Source: JASLPR01 sp964496475
Lineage (GTDB): Bacteria; Chloroflexota; UBA11872; VXNJ01
Assembly: GCA_964496475.1 (NCBI GenBank)
Contig: CAZBZS010000032.1
Span: 1 to 25,951 of the forward strand
DNA: 25,951 nucleotides
Direction: 5' to 3'
The notes under the pieces are model-generated. The model had not been told where the DNA came from. It searched no databases and worked only from the letters and a program-made list of their open reading frames with translations. The position numbers and the translations under genes were made by a program. This document shows positions 1 to 8,018 of the stretch, one piece after another (positions within the stretch are counted from its first letter, which is position 1; the number at the start of each line of letters is the position of its first letter).

Positions 1-1
1 A

Positions 2-733
2 TCAGGCTGGTTGGACGATTTCAACGACTTCGCCGAAGCGGGAGAACTCGATCGTGCGCCGCACGTTGTCGGGGTCGCCGACAACCTGCGGCCCGGTCAG
101 GATGACTTTGTACACCAGGAGATCGCTCGTCCCGATCCAGGCTTGAACGGCGGTCATCCCGGGGGCCGGCTCGGATTGAAAAAACGGAGCGACCAGTTGG
201 TTGTCGGCGGTGGCGGTGATGCGCCAGGCGTCGATTCCGTCGAGGGAGTCGCGACCCACTACTTTCGCGTCGACCAGCCCCGACAGGATGGCGGTGACGC
301 CTATCTGCGGGTCCAGCAACGACCCGGCGATGGCGGGGGTGGGCAGAGCCTGCCACCGATCCGGGGCGATGGGATTTGTGACATATTGCACGCCTTGGAC
401 GGCCCGAAAATTGACGCTGATGACCATTCCCAGCACCTTCGCCCTCAATTCGGCCTGCATGCGATCGGGCCGGACCACGTCGCCTTCGGCCCGGTTGACC
501 TTCAGGCCGGGCATCATTTCGATGGGGGCGTCTTCGAGGCCCAGGACGAAGTGCACGGCCTGCACCTGGTTCATGTTCAAGGTTGCGGCGGCGACCAGTT
601 CACGGGCATTCGGGAAGCTGCCTCCTGATCCGCAGGCCGCGAGCAGGATGGTGAGGCCGGCGATGAGGCCGGTGAGAATCCAGCGTCGGCAGGGGTGGCC
701 TGGGTGCCGGAGCGCGAAGGCCCGATTAGTCAT
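2..733 (-). CDS. LppX/LprAFG-type lipoprotein
   Basis: Predicted lipid-anchored envelope protein of 243 residues. The N-terminus has basic residues (Arg-Arg near residue 16), a hydrophobic stretch and a lipobox LAAC with the modified Cys at residue 34. The body, including the stretch around GDVVRPDRMQAEL and the later VTAILSGL, resembles the LppX_LprAFG family, which in actinobacteria carries lipids or lipoglycans across the cell envelope; that role here is inference. I chose ATG at 733 because GAAGG lies 8 bases upstream; an in-frame TTG at 748 has no such site. The gene overlaps the end of rdgB by 8 bases, so it is probably the third gene of the amidohydrolase-rdgB-lipoprotein operon. The stop TGA lies at the window edge, so the gene is complete. 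Confidence 0.8.
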   Translation of the reverse strand: MTNRAFALRHPGHPCRRWILTGLIAGLTILLAACGSGGSFPNARELVAAATLNMNQVQAVHFVLGLEDAPIEMMPGLKVNRAEGDVVRPDRMQAELRAKVLGMVISVNFRAVQGVQYVTNPIAPDRWQALPTPAIAGSLLDPQIGVTAILSGLVDAKVVGRDSLDGIDAWRITATADNQLVAPFFQSEPAPGMTAVQAWIGTSDLLVYKVILTGPQVVGDPDNVRRTIEFSRFGEVVEIVQPA

Positions 734-1343
734 GTGGAAAGCCTTCAAAGGCGAGATGCGCTTGCAGAGCCGCGATCGCCCGGACGCGGTGGCTGACTCG
801 ATCTTTCAGGGCATCGCCCAACTCACCAAACGTCTGCGCGTGGCCGTTGGGAATGAAAAGTGGGTCGTAGCCAAAACCATGCCGTCCGCTGGCCCGGGCG
901 GCGATCGATCCATCGCAGGTGGCTTCGGCCTCAAATAGCACGGTTCCTTCACAGGCGAGCGCGACGGCGCAGCGAAAGCGAGCGGTTCGGTGCTCGGAGG
1001 GAGTGCCAGCAAGCATTTCGAGGAGGCGGCGATTGCGTTCGGCGTCGGTTGTGAGCCCTTCAAAACGGTTAGATCGCACTCCGGGGGAACCGTCCAGAGC
1101 GTCGACTTCGAGGCCAGAGTCGTCGGCGATGACGGGCACCGGGGTCTCCCGGGAGAAGACCAGCACCTTGAGCCGGGCGTTCGCGGCCATGGTGTCTCCG
1201 GTCTCTTCGACCTCTATTTCGATTCGCAGATCAGCTGGTCCGATGATCTGGAGGTTGGGGATATCCATGATTCGACGGAATTCCGTCAATTTGTGTCGGT
1301 TTTTGGAGGCCAGCAGGAGGCGGTCGTAGGGCCGAGCGTTCAC
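726..1343 (-). CDS. rdgB: XTP/dITP diphosphatase (RdgB/HAM1 family)
   Basis: Hydrolyses non-canonical purine nucleoside triphosphates (XTP, dITP, ITP) to monophosphates plus pyrophosphate and so keeps damaged bases out of DNA and RNA. The 205-residue protein has the family landmarks in order: ASKNRHKLTEF at residues 12-22 (the nucleotide-binding SxN..K motif), ADDSGLEVDALDG near 72-84 with the metal-binding acidic pair, FGYDPLF in the second half, and SHR near the C-terminus. Length is normal for the family. The start is GTG at 1343, overlapping the TGA of the upstream amidohydrolase gene in a GTGA arrangement, which implies translational coupling. The assignment is secure; the symbol follows common bacterial usage. 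Confidence 0.95.
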   Translation of the reverse strand: MNARPYDRLLLASKNRHKLTEFRRIMDIPNLQIIGPADLRIEIEVEETGDTMAANARLKVLVFSRETPVPVIADDSGLEVDALDGSPGVRSNRFEGLTTDAERNRRLLEMLAGTPSEHRTARFRCAVALACEGTVLFEAEATCDGSIAARASGRHGFGYDPLFIPNGHAQTFGELGDALKDRVSHRVRAIAALQAHLAFEGFPHD

Positions 1344-2170
1344 GTCAGGCCCGCCCGCACGGCATTATCGCCGAGAAACGCGGCAAGCTCGTTGTCGTCG
1401 AGCCCGGCCTTTCGGACTCGTCGCAACATCCGCTGCTGACTGGTGAGCGGGAAGTCGCTGCCAAAGAAAACCCGGCCGGGAGCCAGCCGGGTCATGAGCG
1501 CATAGACGCGCTGGTCGTAAAGAAGGTGAGAGGCGGCGGAGTCGTAGAAGCAGTGGGAGGTCCGCGCGGCGATCTCGGGCATCATCTCGTAGAAGCCAAA
1601 GCCGCCGCCCCAGTGCGGCAGGAGGAGCTTCAATTCCGGGGGAATGTCCCTGACGAAGGCGGCCACCTGCGCCGGACCGTTGCCGTCTTTACCCGGGTAG
1701 GAGTGGCCGGCCGGTTCGCTGACATGGACGCAGAGGAAGAAATCGCGCTTCAGGCAGGCATCTAGCAGGGGCGCCAGGCTGGAGGCGTCGCCCATGTCGA
1801 AGACCTGGCTGTCAGCGTACAACTCGCCCACACCGTAGAGGTGGCTTCCCGCCCAGCGGTCGAGTTCATTGCGGGCGTCGTCGTCGGGGGCGACCGAGAT
1901 AAACGGTAGGAGGCGTCCATCGGACCGGGCGGCGCTCTCTATGATGTAGTCATTGCCGGTCGTGCAATCGACTCCGTGTTTCCAGCCGAATCCCATGACG
2001 ACGGATTTGTCCACTGCGGCGCGGTCCATGGACCGCAGGAGGTCATCGCGAGTGGCCATGCGGGCGCCGGATCCATAGAGTTCGCCGAACCAAGTGTCGC
2101 GGCGCGAGAATTCGACGCGCGCGTCAATCATGGCGGGTGGGAAGATATGGGTATGGCAATCGATCACCAT
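1340..2170 (-). CDS. amidohydrolase-2 family metal-dependent hydrolase
   Basis: A 276-residue TIM-barrel hydrolase or decarboxylase of the amidohydrolase-2 (ACMSD-like) family. Visible metal-binding features are the N-terminal HxH (CHTHIF, His6 and His8), a His in CVHVSEP, a His in LLPHWGGG, and an Asp in FFGSDFPL near the C-terminus. Members act on carboxylated or cyclic substrates, but the substrate cannot be read from sequence. It is the first gene of a minus-strand operon with rdgB and the lipoprotein. Its 5' end overlaps the 5' end of the divergent hemW gene by about 24 bases, so both promoters must lie inside the opposing gene or be very compact. No clear ribosome binding site precedes the ATG at 2170. 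Confidence 0.85.
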   Translation of the reverse strand: MVIDCHTHIFPPAMIDARVEFSRRDTWFGELYGSGARMATRDDLLRSMDRAAVDKSVVMGFGWKHGVDCTTGNDYIIESAARSDGRLLPFISVAPDDDARNELDRWAGSHLYGVGELYADSQVFDMGDASSLAPLLDACLKRDFFLCVHVSEPAGHSYPGKDGNGPAQVAAFVRDIPPELKLLLPHWGGGFGFYEMMPEIAARTSHCFYDSAASHLLYDQRVYALMTRLAPGRVFFGSDFPLTSQQRMLRRVRKAGLDDNELAAFLGDNAVRAGLT

Positions 2171-3340
2171 GGGCTGGGCTCACGCAATCCTTTTCGTGAC
2201 GGCGGTGCGATCCCCGTGTACGTCCACATCCCATTTTGCGCTAAACACTGCTGGTACTGCGATTTCAACGTGTACGAGGGGCTGGGCAGGCTGGCCGGGG
2301 CCTATATCGAAGCATTATGTAGGGACATTATCGCGCTGGCGGAGTACCTGGAGGGCCGGAAGGCGGCGTACAGCGTGTACGTGGGCGGCGGCACGCCGTC
2401 GATCGTGGGCTGGAAACGACTTGCGGCCCTGCTTGAGACGATCATCGGGTTGTTTCCACCGGAGAGCGGCGCGGAGATCACGGTGGAGGTCAATCCGACG
2501 GACGCGACAGCGGCGCTGATGGAAGGGCTGGTACAGGCCGGGGTGAACCGGATGAGCCTCGGGGTGCAGTCGTTTGACAACAGCCGACTGGCGGAGCTTG
2601 ACCGCTTGCACCGCGCGGATCGCTCGGCGATCGCGGTGGAGCTTGCGCGGGAGGCGCGGGTTGGGTCGGTGTCTTTTGACCTGCTCTACGGGATTCCAAA
2701 TCAGTCGCCTGAGGATTGGGAAGCGGAGGTGGAGAAGGCGATCGCGTTGCAGCCGGACCACGTTTCGGCATACGCCCTGACGCTTTACGGGGAGGTGGCC
2801 GAGAAAAAGGCGACAGCATTGGGCGGGGCGCGGACCGGGGATTGCCTGGCCGCGTACTACTGGCTGGCGGCGGAGATGCTGGGTGAGGCCGGGTACGAGC
2901 ATTACGAGGTGTCGAACTGGGCGCGGCCCGGTCAGCGCTCCCGGCACAACGGCGCTATCTGGCGGGGGAGCGAGTACCTGGGATTCGGCTGCGGCGCCCA
3001 TGCGACGGTGGGCCGTCGTCGCTATTCAACCCTGAATCAGCCGGCGGCCTATATCGAAGCGGTTCGAGATCGGGGAACGCTGGTCGGGTGGGAGGAGCAG
3101 CTGTCCGAGGCCGATCTGCTGATGGAGCTGATTGCGGGGACGCTACGGACTTCGGAGGGTTTGGACCTGGCAGGGGTGCGAGAGCGATTCGGCTACGATC
3201 TGGCGTCGGACAGGCGGGCGGATTTGGAGTCGCTGCGACAGGCCGGTTACGCCGAGCTGGACTCCGAGTGGCTGCGCCTGACGGACGCGGGATTGTTGCT
3301 GGCCGACGGCATCGCGGCGCGGCTGCTGCCGGACAAATAG
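2147..3340 (+). CDS. hemW: HemW-like radical SAM protein (heme chaperone family)
   Basis: A 397-residue radical SAM protein of the HemW branch of the coproporphyrinogen III oxidase-like family. HemW proteins bind heme and a 4Fe-4S cluster and pass heme to membrane proteins; they are often misnamed HemN. The cluster motif CAKHCWYCDF has Cys31, Cys35 and Cys38, and the CxxxCxxCDF form is typical of HemW rather than true HemN. GGGTPS, SLGVQSF and DLLYGIPNQSPEDW follow in the usual order, then the C-terminal HYEVSNWARPGQRSRHN and YLGFGCGAHA segments. ATG codons lie at 2147 and 2153; I prefer 2147 because GTGGGAAG is just upstream. The open frame extends further 5', but that part is antisense to the amidohydrolase gene. 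thpR follows 31 bases downstream. Confidence 0.9.
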   Translation: MGMAIDHHGLGSRNPFRDGGAIPVYVHIPFCAKHCWYCDFNVYEGLGRLAGAYIEALCRDIIALAEYLEGRKAAYSVYVGGGTPSIVGWKRLAALLETIIGLFPPESGAEITVEVNPTDATAALMEGLVQAGVNRMSLGVQSFDNSRLAELDRLHRADRSAIAVELAREARVGSVSFDLLYGIPNQSPEDWEAEVEKAIALQPDHVSAYALTLYGEVAEKKATALGGARTGDCLAAYYWLAAEMLGEAGYEHYEVSNWARPGQRSRHNGAIWRGSEYLGFGCGAHATVGRRRYSTLNQPAAYIEAVRDRGTLVGWEEQLSEADLLMELIAGTLRTSEGLDLAGVRERFGYDLASDRRADLESLRQAGYAELDSEWLRLTDAGLLLADGIAARLLPDK

Positions 3341-3358
3341 GCGGCCCCTGCCGGACCG

Positions 3359-3364
3359 TATAAT
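3359..3364 (+). promoter_or_regulatory. -10 box for leaderless thpR transcript
   Basis: A perfect TATAAT lies between the hemW stop and the thpR GTG at 3372, with 7 bases between them. A transcript starting at the usual distance from this box would begin at or one base before the start codon. No Shine-Dalgarno sequence precedes the GTG, which fits leaderless initiation. No good -35 hexamer is visible. Confidence 0.55.
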
Positions 3365-3371
3365 CGCACTC

Positions 3372-3935
3372 GTGAGACTCTTCGTAGCGATCAGATTGCC
3401 CGAAGCGGTTGTTGGCAGGCTGAAATATGTGCGTGGCCGCCTGGGTGAATTCGACGGCATTCTGCGGTACCCGGATGTCACCGGATTCCATCTAACGCTG
3501 GCCTTTCTGGGCGAATTGCCGGAGGGCGGCGACGAGATGGTGGAGAGTGGGCTGCGATCGGCGTGCGCGGGTTTTGGGTCGTTTGCGCTGGCCCTGGGCG
3601 CAGGTGGGAGCTTTCCCGAAGGCGGCGAGGCACGGGTGATCTGGCTCCGGGTGGAAGGAGAGGTGCGGCGGGCCAGCGCGCTCCAGAAAATCGTGGGGAA
3701 GGAGCTGGGAGATCTGGGTCTGCGCCTGGACAAGCGTCCATTCAGTCCGCACGTCACGATCGCCCGGGTGGCGCGAAAGGCGGGTGAGGAGGACCGTAGA
3801 CGGGTGGCGGAGGTCGCCGCAGAAATCGACGGCTACGATACCGGGGCTTTCCAAGTTACGGATATCTCGGTGATGGCCAGCGATCTCCAGCCGACGGGGG
3901 CAGTACACACGCCGATCGCGGAAATACCGCTCTAG
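3372..3935 (+). CDS. thpR: RNA 2',3'-cyclic phosphodiesterase (ThpR / 2'-5' RNA ligase family)
   Basis: A 187-residue member of the 2H phosphoesterase superfamily, which hydrolyses 2',3'-cyclic phosphates at RNA ends. Both catalytic H-x-T-x motifs are present: HLTL at residues 40-43 and HVTI at 127-130. The N-terminus MRLFVAIRLPE is typical of the family and supports the GTG at 3372 as the real start. The gene follows hemW but has its own -10 box (3359-3364). Its TAG stop lies in the palindrome CTAG at 3932-3935, which also supplies the TAG stop of the convergent gene on the other strand. Confidence 0.93.
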   Translation: MRLFVAIRLPEAVVGRLKYVRGRLGEFDGILRYPDVTGFHLTLAFLGELPEGGDEMVESGLRSACAGFGSFALALGAGGSFPEGGEARVIWLRVEGEVRRASALQKIVGKELGDLGLRLDKRPFSPHVTIARVARKAGEEDRRRVAEVAAEIDGYDTGAFQVTDISVMASDLQPTGAVHTPIAEIPL

Positions 3936-4744
3936 CAGTCACCCGGGTTGAGGACTAGCACCTGATAGATGGGCTCGGCGCCCCGGCGGCGCGCCATGGC
4001 CAGCGATTCGGCGTTGCGGCAGTCGATCTCGAATTGAAGGGCGGTTGATCCGAGACCGCGCAGGTGCCGGGTGACGGCCACGGCGGCGGCCATACCCGCT
4101 CGGGTGCGACGAACCGCGGGCACCAGGCCGGCGAGGCCGAAGTGCAGGCGCGATGCGCCGGAGGGACCGACGAAGAATGTGCCGACGGGTCGTTCGGGGT
4201 CTCCGACCAGGAAGCCTCGGTAGCCGGTCCACCCCTCGATGGACGCGCCGCGGAACAGTCGAGTGGCCAGTACGGAGACGGCGGAACGGTGTCCCATGCC
4301 CAGGGCTTCGTTGGCGAAGATTCGCTCGAAGGTGCGCATGAAAGTGGCCTCGTTCGAGCAGGATAGCGGCTGCACGGCCGGCAGTTCTCCGCCGCGACAT
4401 CGCAGTGCCGGTAGAGGGTCAAGGAGGTATCCGGTGCGGTGAGAGGCGTGCGCTCCGTTCGGTGCCGGGCCTGAGGTGACGGGTGTGTCCGGCGGGAAGC
4501 GTAGGCGCAGAATCTTGATGCCCTGGCCGAATGGCGTGCGCCGTAGTAGGTCCGCAAGATTTGCTGGCCAGTCGGGCTCGATGGACGCCAGGGAAGGGTT
4601 GGTGGGGCGGTCGAGATCGAGTTCACAGGTTTCGTTGGCTCGCCAGGCGCGGGCCTCTGAGTCGCATCCGGGCCTCAGAGAGACAGCGAGATCGGCCATA
4701 CGGGCTCCATCCTGACCGTCCCAGCTGCGGAGGACGCGGATCAA
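3932..4744 (-). CDS. hypothetical protein with GNAT-like C-terminal domain
   Basis: A 270-residue protein without a firm family match. The C-terminal third resembles a GNAT N-acetyltransferase fold: RRTRAGMA near residue 216 looks like the acetyl-CoA-binding R/Q-x-x-G-x-G/A loop, and NAESLAMARRRGA near 247-259 resembles the usual 'N..A..LY...GF' region. The N-terminal half has no recognisable domain. The ATG at 4744 overlaps the TGA of hyuB in an ATGA arrangement, so the two are cotranscribed and probably translationally coupled. An acetyltransferase acting on a small molecule is possible but is inference. Confidence 0.55.
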   Translation of the reverse strand: MIRVLRSWDGQDGARMADLAVSLRPGCDSEARAWRANETCELDLDRPTNPSLASIEPDWPANLADLLRRTPFGQGIKILRLRFPPDTPVTSGPAPNGAHASHRTGYLLDPLPALRCRGGELPAVQPLSCSNEATFMRTFERIFANEALGMGHRSAVSVLATRLFRGASIEGWTGYRGFLVGDPERPVGTFFVGPSGASRLHFGLAGLVPAVRRTRAGMAAAVAVTRHLRGLGSTALQFEIDCRNAESLAMARRRGAEPIYQVLVLNPGDC

Positions 4745-6333
4745 CTCGCCGGCGCTTTCCCCCAGCCACCGCCTCCGGGCGAGCTGATAGAAATCACGTC
4801 ACCGGGATCCAGACGCAGGGCGGCCTTGGCGCCGATGCTCCGCCATTCACCGCCATGGCGGACCCGATCCTCGCCGGGCAAGCCCGGTTCGCCGCCGGCG
4901 GCTCCGTAGGGCGCCACCCGTCGGCGTTCGGCAAGGACGGTGGCCTGAGTCGGGGTCAGGAGGCGGATGTCACGGCGCAGACCGTCGCCGCCAGGGTGTA
5001 AGCCGTCTCCGCCTGATCCGCGCCTGATCTCGTAGCGTTCCACGAGCACCGGCAGGGCGAATTCGAGGGCCTCGACCGGAGTGTTCCAGGTGTTGCTCAT
5101 AGCGACATGGGCGGCGCTGGCGCCGGATCGTGTGGGGCCGCCGCCGCTGCCGCCGCCCATGGTTTCGTAGTAGGCGAAGGGCCGGTCGCGCTCGGCGTCG
5201 TAACCGCCCATCGTCAGGTTGTTCATGGTGCCCTGCCCGGCGGCTGGAACCTGATCCGGCAACACCTGGGCGAGCGCTCCCCAGACGATGTCGACCACCC
5301 GTTGCGAGGTCTCGACGTTCCCACCGGCCACCGCGTGTGGTGGATCGGGGTTCAAAATCGAGCCCGGGGGGACGTGAACCTCGATGGCTTCGTACATGCC
5401 GGAATTGGCCGGGACGGACTCGCCGACCAGGCAGCGAACCACGTAGTAGACGGCGGAGAGGGTGACGGCTACGGGAGCGTTGATATTGCCCTCGACGGCG
5501 GGATGAGTTCGGGCGAAATCGAAGCGAAGCCGGTCGTGCCGACGGGATACGGCAACGGTGATGGGGATTCGTTCCGCGTCCTGACCATCGCCGTCGAGGT
5601 GGTCGGTGAAGGAGTGGACGCCTTCCGGGATTTGGCGCAGGCGGACGGCGGTCATCCGGGCCGAGTAGGCGAGCAGTTCGGCGACCATCTCCAGGAGCGT
5701 CTCCAGGCCGTATCTCTGCATCAGTTCAGCGATCCGTCGCTCACCTACCCGATGGGCCGAAATCTGGGCCGCGAAGTCACCGCGTCGCTCCTCGGAAGTG
5801 CGGACGTTGCTGAGGATGAGGGTGAGAATGCTCTCGTCCATCGTTCCCCCGCGAACCAGTTTCAGCGGCGGGATGATGATTCCTTCCTGGAAGATCTCGG
5901 TCGAGAGGGGCATGGAGCCGGGGCTCATGCCGCCGACGTCGGCGTGGTGGGCGCGGGTGGCGGCGTAGCCGAAAAGAGTGGAGTTGCCGTCCTGGGTGAC
6001 GAAAATCGGCGATACGGTGGTTATGTCCGGCAGATGGGTGCCGCCCCGGTAAGGGTCGTTGAGGATCACGATGTCGCCGCGCTCCGCCGGATCGTCGGCG
6101 AAGATCTTCATCGCGGCGGAGACGGAGAGGGGCATGGAGCCGAGGTGGACGGGGATGTGGGCGGCCTGGGCGATCATGCGGCCGCGGGCGTCGAAGATGG
6201 CGCAGGAGTGATCGCGGCGCTCCTTGATGTTTGGTGAAAAGGCGGTCCGGTGCATGGTGGCGCCCATCTCTTCCGCGACGGCCGTGAACATGTGGGCGAA
6301 GACCTGTAACTGAAATGCCAGAGGGGTTTGCAG
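4741..6333 (-). CDS. hydantoinase B / oxoprolinase family protein (HyuB)
   Basis: The B subunit of the ATP-dependent hydantoinase/oxoprolinase/acetone-carboxylase superfamily, which opens cyclic amides or carboxylates ketones together with an HyuA subunit. Conserved stretches include AEEMGATMHRTAFSPNIKER, HIPVHLGSMPLS, DIVILNDPYRGGTHLPD, and the C-terminal glycine-rich GGGSGGG and SSPGGGGWG. The first ATG (6291) starts inside the conserved region. The frame continues upstream with family-like residues (PLAFQLQVFAHMFTAVAEE) to an in-frame TAG at 6337-6339. The only start-like codon covering them is CTG at 6333, preceded by AAAAGG. I therefore extend to CTG, giving 530 residues; a start at 6291 gives 516. 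No hyuA gene is adjacent. Confidence 0.85.
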   Translation of the reverse strand: MQTPLAFQLQVFAHMFTAVAEEMGATMHRTAFSPNIKERRDHSCAIFDARGRMIAQAAHIPVHLGSMPLSVSAAMKIFADDPAERGDIVILNDPYRGGTHLPDITTVSPIFVTQDGNSTLFGYAATRAHHADVGGMSPGSMPLSTEIFQEGIIIPPLKLVRGGTMDESILTLILSNVRTSEERRGDFAAQISAHRVGERRIAELMQRYGLETLLEMVAELLAYSARMTAVRLRQIPEGVHSFTDHLDGDGQDAERIPITVAVSRRHDRLRFDFARTHPAVEGNINAPVAVTLSAVYYVVRCLVGESVPANSGMYEAIEVHVPPGSILNPDPPHAVAGGNVETSQRVVDIVWGALAQVLPDQVPAAGQGTMNNLTMGGYDAERDRPFAYYETMGGGSGGGPTRSGASAAHVAMSNTWNTPVEALEFALPVLVERYEIRRGSGGDGLHPGGDGLRRDIRLLTPTQATVLAERRRVAPYGAAGGEPGLPGEDRVRHGGEWRSIGAKAALRLDPGDVISISSPGGGGWGKAPAS

Positions 6334-6377
6334 GGCCTATACCTTTTGGACGATTAACCAGAAGTTTCGCACTCGAA

Positions 6378-6386
6378 TGATATACT
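6378..6386 (+). promoter_or_regulatory. extended -10 promoter upstream of the small membrane protein
   Basis: TGATATACT matches an extended -10 element (TGn followed by TATACT). Transcription would start near 6393, about 12 bases before the GTG at 6405. The reverse strand reads AGTATATCA here, so a weak divergent start for hyuB may overlap it. The hyuB to membrane-protein gap is only about 70 bases. Confidence 0.45.
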
Positions 6387-6404
6387 TTGCCAACCTGTGA
6401 GGCA

Positions 6405-6893
6405 GTGAAGAGGCAGTGCCTCTCCGAACGATTCGAGACCTATCTGGAGGGCAGATTGCCCGGCGGTTGGGAAGACGAAGTAAAAGAGATTATTGAGCGG
6501 GCCGAGGCGCTTGAGAAGAAAACGGGACGGCGCCGACCGATTCCGTTGCCCAGAGCCGCACGACGCCCGGTCAATCCACTGGTATTCACTGGCGATTTCA
6601 TCAGGCAACGCCTGGCGACGGCCCGGGATATGGTCACAACCGGAATAGTCATCATCTTCGTCGCGCTACTGCTGGTGGTGGTGCCGGGGGGGCGTTATCT
6701 GAGTCCGTTTCTGGCTCTGGCGGGGATAGTGTTACTAACGGTTGCGTACGTACTGACGATCAGAGCGAATCGGAGCGGTCGGGGTGGTTCGAAAGGGCCG
6801 CGGATGCGGCGCGGGCAGGTGATCGATCAGGACGGGCGGTCTGATGAGGGGTTTCTTAAGCGGTTGTTCAACCGAGGGGACCGGGATCGCTAG
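6405..6893 (+). CDS. small membrane protein of unknown function
   Basis: A protein of about 162 residues that I do not recognise. Residues 1-55 are polar and rich in Glu, Lys and Arg and may be helical (EDEVKEIIERAEALEKKTG). Two hydrophobic segments follow, at about 77-94 and 100-119, separated by the short turn PGGRYLS, which suggests a hairpin in the membrane with both ends on the same side. The C-terminal 40 residues are very basic. I chose GTG at 6405 because it lies downstream of the transcription start predicted from the TGATATACT element; the open frame also includes TTG at 6387, which would fall before that start. It stands alone between hyuB and the glycosidase-like gene. Confidence 0.55.
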   Translation: MKRQCLSERFETYLEGRLPGGWEDEVKEIIERAEALEKKTGRRRPIPLPRAARRPVNPLVFTGDFIRQRLATARDMVTTGIVIIFVALLLVVVPGGRYLSPFLALAGIVLLTVAYVLTIRANRSGRGGSKGPRMRRGQVIDQDGRSDEGFLKRLFNRGDRDR

Positions 6894-6908
6894 CAGTTCG
6901 AGCGGGCG

Positions 6909-7910
6909 CTACAGCCAATCGCCGTCGGCGAGTATCGGGAGTTTCGCCACTCTGAGCTGATGGCCTCCGTCTGGCCTGGTGAATTCATAGTAGATGTACA
7001 GAGTGTTGCCAACCAAGAGGGGCTCTACGTAACGTACGGAGCCGGAGCCGTAGGGAGAGACGAACAGGGGCTCTGAGGTCGCGAGCGGGTTGAAGGAAGT
7101 GAGGTCCCGCGAGAAGGCGAGGCTGGCGTGCTCCTCGTAGTTTTCGGACACGTCGCGGCTGCCGTCGTAGAAGGCGACGAAACCGAGTGGTCCTGGAAAG
7201 TATCCGGTGACGCGGGCGCAGAATGCGTCCCAACGATCGGGTGTCGGCGCGAGTACGTCGCCGACCCAGCGCCAATTTCTGCCGTCATCGCTCACCGCAA
7301 GCCCGGTGTTGGAGGTCCCCATGCCGGTAGCGATAGTATCGGAAATCTCCAGTAGGGCCGGGTCCTGGCGCTCATCTGGCGAGACCAGGTGATAGCTCAT
7401 CACCATGCGGTATTCCCCGCCGACGCGCAGGATTACGGGATCCTTTACCCCGGCTATCTCCAGAGTGTCCGGGTCGAGGATGATTTCGCGGGTGGCGATG
7501 TCGAAGACGGAGGGATCGGGGCCGCGGATCATGCCAATTTTCCAGCGATCGTCCTTTTCGTCCACAAAGCCGTAAGCGACGGCCCATTCACCGTCCGGTA
7601 GCCTGAATATGCTCCCGCCCTCGACGGAGACCGACCCGATCTCGGTCTTGCGACAGGTCCAGATATCCTCGAACGTGATCCCATCGGCACCGCGAGCGAT
7701 GCGGAACTCGATGCCGCGGCCTTTGGCCTTCTCGACGCGGACGCGGTAGTAGAGGTAGAACTGGCCGGAATTCTCATCGTAGTAGGCGCCGGGGGCGCCG
7801 CACCAGTAACCCGGACCGTCGCCGAGCGGCTCCCGGACGACCAGCCCGGATTCAGGATGGAAGGCGGGCACGCCGCTAAGAATGCGCGCGCCGTCGGTCG
7901 GCTGGGACAT
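6909..7910 (-). CDS. five-bladed beta-propeller glycosidase-like protein
   Basis: A 333-residue protein resembling the beta-propeller glycoside hydrolase clan (GH43/GH32/GH130-like). It shows repeated blade patterns such as FYLYYRVRVEKAKG, EGGSIFRLPDGEWAVAYGF, GVKDPVILRVGGEYRMVMSYH and LGFVAFYDGS. Candidate acidic catalytic positions are Glu98, Asp157 (in VKDPVI) and Glu296 (in YVEPLL). No signal peptide is visible, so it is predicted to be cytoplasmic. The start is ATG at 7910 because GGAGG sits 8 bases upstream; the in-frame GTG at 7919 directly abuts that site and is too close. Substrate and activity are unknown, and a phosphorylase of the GH130 kind cannot be excluded. It is a single gene, divergent from the yhaM-like gene. 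Confidence 0.65.
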   Translation of the reverse strand: MSQPTDGARILSGVPAFHPESGLVVREPLGDGPGYWCGAPGAYYDENSGQFYLYYRVRVEKAKGRGIEFRIARGADGITFEDIWTCRKTEIGSVSVEGGSIFRLPDGEWAVAYGFVDEKDDRWKIGMIRGPDPSVFDIATREIILDPDTLEIAGVKDPVILRVGGEYRMVMSYHLVSPDERQDPALLEISDTIATGMGTSNTGLAVSDDGRNWRWVGDVLAPTPDRWDAFCARVTGYFPGPLGFVAFYDGSRDVSENYEEHASLAFSRDLTSFNPLATSEPLFVSPYGSGSVRYVEPLLVGNTLYIYYEFTRPDGGHQLRVAKLPILADGDWL

Positions 7911-7971
7911 GCTGGCCACCTCCGGATAGCGGGCTGCCGGTCAAGGTACGATTGTGGCATCCGGCCGGGAC

Positions 7972-7999
7972 ATTATCCCCTTCCGGCAGACACTGTCGA
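7972..7999 (-). promoter_or_regulatory. sigma70-type promoter for the glycosidase-like gene
   Basis: On the minus strand TCGACA (7999-7994) and GATAAT (7977-7972) are separated by 16 bases; each differs from consensus at one position. The predicted start near 7965 gives a 5' untranslated region of about 55 bases that ends with the GGAGG used by the ATG at 7910. Confidence 0.45.
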
Positions 8000-8018
8000 A
8001 CCCACACAGGATGCACGG

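Noticed and set aside
11..938. Long plus-strand open frames opposite the lipoprotein and rdgB genes
   Set aside because: They are antisense to well-supported genes, arise from high GC content, and show no domain-like patterns.
5107..6237. A 376-codon plus-strand open frame opposite hyuB
   Set aside because: Gly, Val and Asp-rich mirror of the hyuB coding strand with no recognisable motif.
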